Source of the DNA: Evansella vedderi
GTDB lineage: Bacteria > Bacillota > Bacilli > Bacillales > Salisediminibacteriaceae
Direction: 5' to 3'
DNA length: 62,099 nucleotides
NCBI RefSeq assembly: GCF_030813435.1
Contig: NZ_JAUSUG010000029.1
Location: 1 to 62,099 of the forward strand
Made by a program: the position numbers and the translations under genes. The notes under the pieces were generated by a model. That model saw only the letters and a program-made list of their open reading frames with translations. It was not told where the DNA came from and searched no databases. Shown piece after piece: positions 7,417 through 17,400 of this stretch. The first letter of the stretch is position 1. Every line of letters begins with the position of its first letter.

Positions 7417-9898
7417 TTAGAACACCACGAAGTCGATTTGTCCATAATTCCACTTTAGATGGTTCATCAAACCAATATTCATCTAACAAAGGGATTAATT
7501 CATATTCTATAACCGATGACATCCATTCATCTGTTACTTCTTCATCAGAACATAAAAAACTGTGTCCTATCTGAAATCCACTACCCAAAGATTCGTCTTC
7601 ACTTATGTAGTTGTTTAAAGCTTTAATTTGCTCAACAAGTGCAGTGAATTTTGAGTTATTTTCCTGGTTCATTATTTCCAGGAAGCCATCAGAATCAAAT
7701 GCAGCCTCTAGCTTATAGAAAGCAAATCTTCTTCTAAGGGCATAATCAATCATGGCTAGACTTCGGTCTGCCGTATTCATCATTCCAAGAATATATACAT
7801 TTTTTGGAACAGAAAATAATTCATTTGCATAAAGAAGACGAAGTTTTTGCCCACGCTTGTCATTTTCAATGAGCATCAGAAGTTCTCCGAATATTTTACT
7901 TAAATTTCCGCGGTTAATCTCATCAATAATAAAGAAATAATCGCGATCGTTATCTTTTTCTGCTTTTTTACAAAACTCATAAAATGGTCCTTCTGAAAGT
8001 TCAAACCCATTATTTGTTGGACGATATCCCATAATAAAATCTTCATAACTATAGCTTTGATGGAACTGCACCATCATCACACGATCCACATCTTTCTCCC
8101 CCATAATAGAATAAGCAATTCTTTTAGCAGCAAATGTTTTTCCTACGCCAGGTGGTCCTTGTAATATGACGTTTTTCTTCTTTTTTAGGAGATTTACTAT
8201 TTTATGGTAACGATTTTCAGGTATAAAGACTTCATTAAGAAAATCTTCTTTAGTATAAGGATCATAATCAACTTCTATTTCTTCTATATCCTCATCGTCT
8301 TCATCAATAAACAGATTTTCCAGTTTCCGTACATAATCCGTATAGGGGGTAATATCGGTAAGTGTCTTATTGACAGCTTTACCTGGATGATCCCATTCTC
8401 CATTTTCTACCCAATTAACTTTATGAATATGTTTATATTCATCTCTAGTTGGATCATACATATATTCTGATTCAACAATTCCCTTTCCTATTACTGTTGA
8501 AGTTCCTTTTTTTACATAAACCGTATCTCCTGGTAATATTTCGTTAGCGAATTGCCAAGTTGCATGTGCAGCATTCATATAAGTATATTCTTGTCCATAT
8601 AATTCTTTCATTTTGACTTTCATTTTTTGTTTAGAAGAGAACTGACTTAAATCCCCCAGCTCATCCCAACCAATTCCCATAACACCTTGAGAGTAAAATT
8701 TCTCCCATTGGGAAGCATTTTGGCCAGGCGAATAAATCCAGTATCTTTTTTCCTTTTCGTTTACAACATCTGAAGGGGAAGAGGAATCTTCATCTCGTTG
8801 CAGCTTCATTTTATCTGTCCATTTGAGGAATATGTCACTAGCTATATCATCATTCATATCGGCGGTTCGTCCTATTTCAGTTAGTGACCATGTTCCTCGA
8901 ATAGAATTATCTATGTAACCCTCATAAACCAAATAATTTCTTGCGAAAGCAACTTCATTATCAAACTTTTTAACGCCACTTTTTCCACGAGTTTCACCTA
9001 AAAATTCACCTGTGAGATTTAAGTCCGATGCTATTTGTTGACGTACTTCTGCTGGTGTACCAGAGCCTCCAAGTGCTTTTAAAGCATTTATAAGTGGGAC
9101 AAACCACTTAAGAAAGCTAGCATTCGATTTCTTGTCGTCTACTTCTTTTGGTGATGGTGATTTCCATGCTGCAAATGATAGCTCTGGAAAACTTTGGTGT
9201 GGGAATTCTTCTATTTGAAATTTGTCTTTAAAGTAATTAATTAGTTTTAAGTAATCATTGGTATTAGGTAAGTCCTTCAGTTTTGATATTTCTGTTATAT
9301 CATTTGAATAGGGACTATTTTTCTGTAATAAGTAGGTTCTATTTCTTTCATCAAGGTTTAAATAAAAAAATGGGCGAATCCAATAGAGGCCCATTGTTAA
9401 ATTCCATTTAACACCTCGCTGTTTTCTTACTTTTTCATAAATATCGGTAAACTTTTTCTTTGTATCTTCGGATGGATGATCTGCGTATTGTATTCCTGTT
9501 TCAAAAACGTTCCAAAGATTTGGAATATCATCTGCCTTTCTACGATCTTTAGATGCAAAAAACCATGCTCTCATATTGTTTAATACAGGGATACCATCAA
9601 AATCAGTTGGAACAGAAGCATCAACTCCAATCCTATTACTAATTTCTTTAGCGATCACAATACGATTTTCATTGGTTATTCCTTTGTTAAAACTCCCAAG
9701 AACAGTGAATGGACAAATGTCGTCAATGGGTTGGTCATTTTCAATAAAAGGGTACCGTATCCCTAAATCACCATAGACTTCTTCAAGCATATTCAAAAGT
9801 TCCGGCCTTTTATTTTTGTACTGTAGCAGTTTGTCAGCAAATTCCATGTAAAAAGCAGTCCAGGTAAAAGAACTAGTAGTTGGATTAACGGTTTTCAT
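7409..9898 (-). CDS. mcrB: McrB-like AAA+ GTPase with N-terminal reader domains
   Basis: An 829-residue protein. The C-terminal AAA+ domain has Walker A GPPGVGKT near residue 582, Walker B with IDEINRGNLSKIFGE near 660, and the McrB signature MNTADRSLAMIDYALRRRF near 707. Upstream, residues about 390-520 start WIYSPGQNASQWEKFY and look like an EVE/PUA-type domain that may flip and read modified bases. Residues about 265-350 (ALGGSGTPAEVRQQIA, then GTWSLTEIGR) look like the Mrr-N winged helix. The first 250 residues are not recognised. The domain mix suggests a McrB variant with its own base specificity. It forms an operon with mcrC. Confidence 0.88.
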   Translation of the reverse strand: MKTVNPTTSSFTWTAFYMEFADKLLQYKNKRPELLNMLEEVYGDLGIRYPFIENDQPIDDICPFTVLGSFNKGITNENRIVIAKEISNRIGVDASVPTDFDGIPVLNNMRAWFFASKDRRKADDIPNLWNVFETGIQYADHPSEDTKKKFTDIYEKVRKQRGVKWNLTMGLYWIRPFFYLNLDERNRTYLLQKNSPYSNDITEISKLKDLPNTNDYLKLINYFKDKFQIEEFPHQSFPELSFAAWKSPSPKEVDDKKSNASFLKWFVPLINALKALGGSGTPAEVRQQIASDLNLTGEFLGETRGKSGVKKFDNEVAFARNYLVYEGYIDNSIRGTWSLTEIGRTADMNDDIASDIFLKWTDKMKLQRDEDSSSPSDVVNEKEKRYWIYSPGQNASQWEKFYSQGVMGIGWDELGDLSQFSSKQKMKVKMKELYGQEYTYMNAAHATWQFANEILPGDTVYVKKGTSTVIGKGIVESEYMYDPTRDEYKHIHKVNWVENGEWDHPGKAVNKTLTDITPYTDYVRKLENLFIDEDDEDIEEIEVDYDPYTKEDFLNEVFIPENRYHKIVNLLKKKKNVILQGPPGVGKTFAAKRIAYSIMGEKDVDRVMMVQFHQSYSYEDFIMGYRPTNNGFELSEGPFYEFCKKAEKDNDRDYFFIIDEINRGNLSKIFGELLMLIENDKRGQKLRLLYANELFSVPKNVYILGMMNTADRSLAMIDYALRRRFAFYKLEAAFDSDGFLEIMNQENNSKFTALVEQIKALNNYISEDESLGSGFQIGHSFLCSDEEVTDEWMSSVIEYELIPLLDEYWFDEPSKVELWTNRLRGVLND

Positions 9899-11192
9899 TT
9901 AAACACCTCTAATCATTTTTATAATCGAAATGGATGGAGCTACCTGAAATGGTATTTAATATTAGTCTAATTTTTATTATAAGGACTTAATCTTATTAAA
10001 TAAATAGGTGAGCTTTATTCATGTATAAGACTTAACGTAATACAACCCCAATACCCTTAGGTTCGTAATTAACTTACTGTGAAGGCTTAAGCAGACCGTA
10101 ACCCAGGTAAAATGGATCTTATTCCTTAATGGATATATCTACTTCTTAACAGATACTTTATAAAACAACATTTATTTACACACGAGCTTAGTAAGGATTT
10201 AAAAATCTTCAGGCATTACGTACTTCATTAGCCATCTATAGAATAGTTTTCGACAACCACGCCAAGATGATCTCGTCCAATATCTTGCTTAACGATATAA
10301 TGAAAAGGAAAAGAAGCAAATTAATATTGAAATAATTGATTTGAGTCCTTAAATAAGTAGGTGATTTAATTAGAGGAATCATATGTTTATGTGGTGGCTC
10401 AATCAGGAGTACAATTCAAGCTGTAGAATTTCTTTACAGCTATTCTACTTGTACATACTGTAGTCCTCTTTAACTAGACAGTTTAATATTTATAAAACTA
10501 ATCGAAAATTGTTTGGATTTAAACCAGTAACTACTAAAGGTATTATTGCCCGTTAAACCAAAATAGTTTAGCTTATCTAATTTTTTGGTGATACTTTCTC
10601 CTAAGTCAGGTTAAGTCGTTTACTACTTTTATACATCAATGATTATCTCTCCATATTTATAAATTACATGTTCATTTTCAAATGAATCTGTAGCTATTGA
10701 TTTAATTAGAAAATGAAGGTGTTTAATTTAATATGGTGATAATAAATATTAAGGTAGTAAAAATTACCTAAAATAAGATAAAATAAAAATATAGTAAAAT
10801 ATGGAATAGTGATTGGTGTTCTGGAAATATCATGGAAATATCTTCAATAGGCTGTTTGAACAAAGGAATTTATTCGGAACAGTGCTAGCTAACAAATATT
10901 TCTATATGTCGAACTTACTGGTCATGGTTTTTGTTGATTTAAGGCTTAGAATGTTTAGAATGATTATTCCATAGGTAGAGATTTATATTGGGATATACTG
11001 ATTTAAGAAAAAAATTATTAGGATTAAAATTAAATAAAGATTATATATCTTGATTCTCTAAAGCATTAAATTATAAAAGTTAGAAGTTTCAATGACATTA
11101 CAGTATGGAAACTTCTATGCGTAAAATATTATAAGTAGTTGTTAGAAATTATTAAATAATGTTTGTGAATGGTTAATAATGGGGTGAGATAA
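9899..11192. other. 1.29-kb AT-rich divergent spacer without recognisable genes
   Basis: Separates mcrB (leftward) from the DISARM-like operon (rightward). I find no ORF with a ribosome site and protein-like composition on either strand, and no clear terminator. It is unusually long for this otherwise dense region. Decayed sequence, a promoter region for two defence operons, or an unrecognised RNA are all possible. Confidence 0.5.
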
Positions 11193-14100
11193 TTGCATCA
11201 AATAAATAAGGATATTCCAAAGAGCGGTCAACTTGTTGTTGTTAGAGGTAGACCAGCAATTGTAAGAGGAGTTCAGGAATATAGAACAATGGACAATCAT
11301 TTTTCTTATGGTGTCGAAATTGCCTATACTGACGGTTGGAATTACCCAAATAGTGACTTTATTATTTGGGAAAATGAAGTTGGAGCTAGGATTATCAAAG
11401 GGAATATGTTACCGAAAATAGATAACCACTCAATTGCGCCGGATAGACCTGAGAATCTTCAAGCATTTTTAGACTCATACAAATGGTCCTCTATAAACCG
11501 TTTGGATGAAAATGAAGTTAATGATATTAAGTTAATAGGACCTTGGCAAAGTGCCATACAAATTGAAGATTATCAGCTATATCCTGTATTAAAAGCTCTT
11601 TCAATGCCTAGGGTATCATTACTTCTAGCTGATGATGTTGGTTTGGGAAAAACTATTGAAGCTGGTTTAATTATTTCAGAATTGTTTGCAAGAAATAAGG
11701 TTAAAAGGATTTTGATAGTCTGTCCAGCGGCATTACAAAACCAATGGAAAGAGGAGTTGAAAGAAAAATTTTATCTAGACTTTGAAATTGTAGATAGAGA
11801 TCGAACATTTAGACTCCAGAAAGAATTTGGTATTGATTCCAATCCATGGGCCACGTTTCCGAGAATTATTACTTCTATGGACTATTTAAGACAAAAAGAT
11901 ATCCAGGAGTCTTTTAGAAGCGCTAATGAACAAATATGTGGAAACAATGAGTCCTTATTACCATGGCAATTGTTAATTGTTGATGAAGCCCATAACTTTG
12001 CTCCAGCAACCTTGGGTAAAAGTAGCGAAAGATATAAGATGCTTCGACAATTTAGTTTGCAATTTGAACATAGATTATTTTTAACAGCAACCCCGCATAA
12101 TGGCTATACTCACTCTTTTACGGGTTTATTAGAATTGCTTGATCCGGTTCGTTTTACTCAAAAAACAAGTATGGACTCTGAAGACCTAAGCCAGATTAAT
12201 TTAACTATGGTAAGGAGACTAAAATCAGATTTAAACAAAATAAGTGGTGGTAATCGATTTGCTAACAGGTTTGTCAAATCCCTAGATATTTCGATTAGAG
12301 GGTTAGAAAAAGACTTGTTTATCGCCTTACGGTGGTATAGAAACAAAGGATCTAAATTATTAAAAACACTAGGCAAAAAAGAAAAATATATAGGGGATTT
12401 CTTATTTAATTTATTAACAAAAAGATTATTATCAAACAGTTATTCATTTGCTTCTACATGGTGGCAACATGTTGCAGGGTTAGATAGGGATATGCCTGCT
12501 GTAGATGAATTAAACTATTCGATAAACAGGGTAGAAGCTCCAATAAATGATGATACGGAAAAGAATGATCGAGAAGACGATATGCTTCGTAAGGGGGGAG
12601 CGTGGCTTCACCGATTTTCAGACGATTTAAAATCTGAGATGGAAAACGTCTCATCTATTCTTAGAGAGATGGGGTTAGGAAAAGATCTTTTTCAAATTTC
12701 AACGAATCAATTTACAGTGTTTCCACCTGATGCTAAATGGGATTGTTTAAAGGAATGGATTTGTTCGAATTTAACAGATAAAGGTAAATATTTGCAAGAG
12801 GAACGTGTAATCATTTTTACAGAATATAAACAAACTATGGATTACTTTGTTGAACGCTTTCGTAGTATTGGAGTAGAGGAGCCAGTATTACAATGCCTCT
12901 ATGGAGGCATGACATCTGAAAGAAGACAAGAAATTAAGAAAATGTTTAATGACCCGTTAAGTTCCGTCAGAATCCTTCTTGCTACAGATGCAGCTGCGGA
13001 AGGTATAAACTTACAAACCAATTGTAGGTTTATTATTCACCTAGACATTCCTTGGAATCCTATGCGGTTGGAACAAAGGAATGGACGTGTTGACAGGCAT
13101 GGACAATTTAGAGACGTTATTATTCATCATTTCAATAGTGCTGATGAAGAGGATATGAGGTTTATGTCAAGAATTGTAAGTAAAGTCGATAGAGTACGGG
13201 AAGATCTTGGTACAGTGGGGCAAGTTTTTGACCAGGCTATTATTAACTATTTTAATGATAAAAATATTGATGAAGATAAAATGGACTCTTGGGTAGAATT
13301 GACAAGAAGTAACATTTACGAAAAACAAGACCTTTCTGAATCAGACAAGGGAAATCAGAAATTATATAGTCAATCTTTACAACGTTTGAGGTTAACAGAG
13401 ATGGAGTTAGGACTAGAAGAACATAGATTAGCAAATGTTTTGACAAGTGCCATGATTATGGAAAATGGTGAGTTGAAAGAAGTAGAACCTGGGGTTTATA
13501 GAATAACTCAAATTCCTCCCTCTTGGAAAAAGATGATAACGGAAAACCTTGAGATTTCAGGTGGAGTAGCCCAGGGAGCTTTACCCAAAATTGTTTTTGA
13601 TCCAAGTTACTTTGAAGAACTTGTTAATAATCGTAAAGTCTTTAAAAGTAAATCCGACACAGTATTATTAAGATTAGGACATCCTATAATGCAAAAGGCA
13701 CTATCTACAATGAAAAAGGCATTATGGGATCAAAATGGACTTGGACGTTGGACAATTGAAAAGACGAAACTTCCAAATGGCTTTAACCAAATTTTGGTTA
13801 TTCACTATATCCTAGAAGCAAATAATAATTTAAGAGAAAATTTTCATCAGGAGTTTATTTCGGTACCATTTCAAGTAAGTGGTGAAATATTAATACCATT
13901 AGAAAAAGAGTTTTGGAATCAAATTAAGAACGTACCAAGAAATCCTTTAAATATTGAGGAACTAAAAAAGTGGAGACATCAATTATCAGATCAATGGATG
14001 GATTTTGAGCCCCAATTACGTCAATATCTAAAAGAAAGAAAGCTTGAGGCAGAGGTCAATATTAATACGCATCTAAAAGAAATGTCCCGAAAAGTAATAA

Positions 14101-14432
14101 AAAATGAATCAGATCGTTATGATAGAAGGATTAAAGAGCTACGAAAAAGCAGTCAATCAAATGCTCAAAAAAAGTTACTTAAGGAAATTGAGCAACAAAG
14201 AGGAGTTCTAGAGCAAGGTTCACTATTTGTGGAGTTTGATATTGAAGAAAAACAAAAACTGCGTGAATTAGAATTACAACTTGAACTAATTGTTCAAAAT
14301 TATGAGTATATGAGAACGGTTTTAGAAAGAGAAAAGAAAAGAGTAATTGAACATGTTTTTCCTAAACGATTTAATTTAGCTCATATAGATATTCAACCCT
14401 TGGCATTACAATACATTGTAAACACAATGTAA
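11193..14432 (+). CDS. drmD: SNF2-family helicase, DrmD-like (DISARM-like operon)
   Basis: A 1079-residue SNF2-type ATPase starting at TTG 11193, with GGGGTGAG at 11181-11188. Walker A is ADDVGLGKTIEAG near residue 150, the DEAH box VDEAHN near 262, motif III TATPHNGYT near 300, and motif VI EQRNGRVDRHGQ near 628. A long charged helical tail follows, with coiled-coil character after residue 950. This is the architecture of DrmD of class 1 DISARM and of other RapA/HepA-like helicases. It is first of three co-directional genes with gaps of about 15 nt, which fits the drmD-drmMI-drmA-drmB order. Its exact role in phage defence is not established by the sequence. Confidence 0.8.
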   Translation: MHQINKDIPKSGQLVVVRGRPAIVRGVQEYRTMDNHFSYGVEIAYTDGWNYPNSDFIIWENEVGARIIKGNMLPKIDNHSIAPDRPENLQAFLDSYKWSSINRLDENEVNDIKLIGPWQSAIQIEDYQLYPVLKALSMPRVSLLLADDVGLGKTIEAGLIISELFARNKVKRILIVCPAALQNQWKEELKEKFYLDFEIVDRDRTFRLQKEFGIDSNPWATFPRIITSMDYLRQKDIQESFRSANEQICGNNESLLPWQLLIVDEAHNFAPATLGKSSERYKMLRQFSLQFEHRLFLTATPHNGYTHSFTGLLELLDPVRFTQKTSMDSEDLSQINLTMVRRLKSDLNKISGGNRFANRFVKSLDISIRGLEKDLFIALRWYRNKGSKLLKTLGKKEKYIGDFLFNLLTKRLLSNSYSFASTWWQHVAGLDRDMPAVDELNYSINRVEAPINDDTEKNDREDDMLRKGGAWLHRFSDDLKSEMENVSSILREMGLGKDLFQISTNQFTVFPPDAKWDCLKEWICSNLTDKGKYLQEERVIIFTEYKQTMDYFVERFRSIGVEEPVLQCLYGGMTSERRQEIKKMFNDPLSSVRILLATDAAAEGINLQTNCRFIIHLDIPWNPMRLEQRNGRVDRHGQFRDVIIHHFNSADEEDMRFMSRIVSKVDRVREDLGTVGQVFDQAIINYFNDKNIDEDKMDSWVELTRSNIYEKQDLSESDKGNQKLYSQSLQRLRLTEMELGLEEHRLANVLTSAMIMENGELKEVEPGVYRITQIPPSWKKMITENLEISGGVAQGALPKIVFDPSYFEELVNNRKVFKSKSDTVLLRLGHPIMQKALSTMKKALWDQNGLGRWTIEKTKLPNGFNQILVIHYILEANNNLRENFHQEFISVPFQVSGEILIPLEKEFWNQIKNVPRNPLNIEELKKWRHQLSDQWMDFEPQLRQYLKERKLEAEVNINTHLKEMSRKVIKNESDRYDRRIKELRKSSQSNAQKKLLKEIEQQRGVLEQGSLFVEFDIEEKQKLRELELQLELIVQNYEYMRTVLEREKKRVIEHVFPKRFNLAHIDIQPLALQYIVNTM

Positions 14433-14447
14433 GGAGGTTTTAAAATT

Positions 14448-17400
14448 ATGGCAGTAATTGCTTCCACAGATCCATTTAAATGGTGGAGCGAATTAAAACA
14501 CGGAGGAATGCTCATTTCTCCTCCAGTGCTGGAGGAATATTTTCCAAACGAATCTAATATTACACCCTCTACGTATCGAGTTTTAAGGGATAATTATACT
14601 ACTTTTTTATCCTGGTTTGAACAAACGCAAGATTTAGCAAAGGGGGAGACTTATCGTATACATCGCTGGTTAGATGTAGTATTAGAAAAATTATTAGGGC
14701 ACAATGAGCAGTTGTGGTTAAAAGGAACAAATATAGATGATAAGTATACTGTAGAGACTCCTTTAAAAGAAAAAATTCGACCTCACAGAATTCTTTTTAC
14801 TGATAAAGAACAAAAAGACCCACAACTATTTGTTTACATAGATAAGAGTAAACGAATTGGGTTAGGTAAAGGAAAGCATAACTATAGTAAATTGCTAGAA
14901 TTGTTAAGGGTATCTGGTGTGAAAATGGGATTAATAACAAATGGGATTCAATTTCGTTTGTGCTATGCAGGGGTAGATCATGAATCCTGGGTAGAATGGG
15001 ATGCAACAACTTGGTTTGAAGAAGGGGAATTGCGTTACCAATTAAATGGATTATTGACGTTATTAGGCTCAATGGGCATGAAGCCACGGGAAAATTTTAA
15101 ATACCCTTTACTAAAAGCAGTGGAGGAGTCGAGAACAAGACAAAGCGAACTATCTTCAGTGTTGGGCGAACAAGTTCGAGAGGCGATTGAGCTAGTACTT
15201 AATCAAACTTATATTTCCTTAAAAAAGAATCCTGATTTAGCTACTAAACTAAACTTAGTTACCTCTTCATCGGAAACTTTAAATTCAGACTCTCTAAATG
15301 CTATCTATCAGGCGTCATCACGAATAATCATGAGACTAGTTGTCGTCTTATTTGCTGAAGCTAGAGGCCTACTTCCTAGGGACATTTCTACTTATAATGA
15401 AAGTTATAGTCTTGAAGGAGTTTATGAAAAGCTTAAAAATGCACTAATTTATGAAGGGGCTTATACTTTAACACAAAGAGGTAATTCTTGGTTGAGAATA
15501 ATCTCATTGTTTCGTGTAATATCAAAAGGATCATTTCATCCAAATTTACCAATTAGGGCTTATGGTGGTTTACTTTTTAAAGAAGGTGAACTAAATCAAG
15601 AAGACTTAGTGTTAAATATTATCCATCTAATAGAAAGTGAATATTTTGAGATAAGTGATTTTACTGTATACCAAATACTGGAAAAATTAAAAATAGGTAA
15701 ATTAAAAGTTAAAAGAGGAAGATCTACAGCTTGGGTAAAGGGACCTGTGGACTTTTCAGAATTACGAACGGAGTATATTGGTATGATGTATGAAGGGCTT
15801 TTAGATTATCAATTAAAGTCTGCAACTGAGCCAATTGTATTTTTAAATTTAGGAAATGAACCAGCCCTACCCTTAAATACACTAGAGAGTATGTCGAATA
15901 CCGATATAAAAAATTTATTTGAAAAAGTGAAATCCGAAAGTAGTGATAATAATAGTGATTCGGATGATATGGAAGTAGATCATCAAAATAGTCCGTTTAG
16001 TGTAGATAAAGAAGAAGTATTTGATATGGAAGAGCAAGAGGAAGTACATTTTACACGAGATGAAGAGTCTTTATTGCAGGAACGAGCACTTATATGGGCA
16101 AAAAAGGCTGTCGAAATAAGTGGAATGATAAAAAAAACAAAGAAAAATACTGAGCGGTATATTTACGAACAGAAACTCGAGAAAATAGCAAGTAACATTG
16201 TTAAACAGGTCCTAACAGATGATGAATTTTATTTAATTCGTTGGGGGGGGAACAGAAAAGGTTCAGGTACTTTTTATACTAAACCAGGGTTGTCAATTCC
16301 TACTGTTAATAAAACTTTACAACCATTATTATATGAGAATGACAAAGCAGGAAATTTAATACCTCGTTTACCTGAGGAAATATTATCAGTAAAAGTTTGT
16401 GATCCTTCTTGTGGTTCAGCATCTTTTTTAGTAGCTGCTTTGAATTATACCACTGAAGCATTATTTCGATCTATGATGTATTTTAGTCGCTATAAGAAAA
16501 AAGGTAGTAAAAATACAATATTGTTACCATTTGGAACTAAAGTAAAAGGCCACCTACAAGAAGATATAGTAAAAGTTACACCGGAAGATGAAAGATTTGA
16601 AGAAGTAGTTAAAAGTCAGCTAAAAAGATATGTAGTTGAACGGTGTATTTTCGGTGTTGATATTAACCCTATGGCAGTTGAATTAGCAAAATTAAGTCTA
16701 TGGATAGAGACTATGGACAGGGAACTTCCTTTTACTTTTTTAGACCATAAAATAAAAGTTGGAAATGCTCTTGTCGGTTGTTGGTTTAACAATTTTATGG
16801 ATTATCCAATTCTTGCTTGGAGTCGGGATGGTGGAGATAGTTCTCATACAAATGGTATTAACTATAAAAAAGAAGAATGGTCTAAAAATATAAAAAAAGC
16901 ATTACAAGAAAAAATAAAACCAGAGATAGTTGATTATATTGAATCGTTAAATGGACAATCTAAATTATTTGAAACAGCTGAAGACTCCGGAAAAGATATC
17001 CTTGCTCATATTTTGACAGTGTTTAATGAGATTCATGATACAGCTCTATCTGCTGAAGGAATACGTCAAAGGGAAAAGTTATATAAAGAAAAAATCGTAC
17101 ATAATAGTACATTTCAAACTTTAAAGAATGCTTTTGACACTTGGTGTTCGCTATGGTTTTGGCCTGCCGATCAACTTGACGATGCACCTACCCCATCGAG
17201 TTTCCTTGACCCAGCTGAAAAAACTGTAAATATAGTTAAGAAACTAGCCAATAAATATAAATTTTTTCATTGGGAATTAGAGTTTCCAGATGTATTTACC
17301 TCGCAAAATTCAGGGTTTAATTCTATAATTGGAAACCCTCCTTGGGATGTAAGTAAGCCGAATTCGAAGGAGTTTTTCTCTAATTTTGACCCTTTATATC

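Noticed and set aside
8204-8470. 88-codon Ile/Phe-rich ORF antisense to mcrB
   Set aside because: Reverse reading of charged AT-rich codons; no ribosome site.
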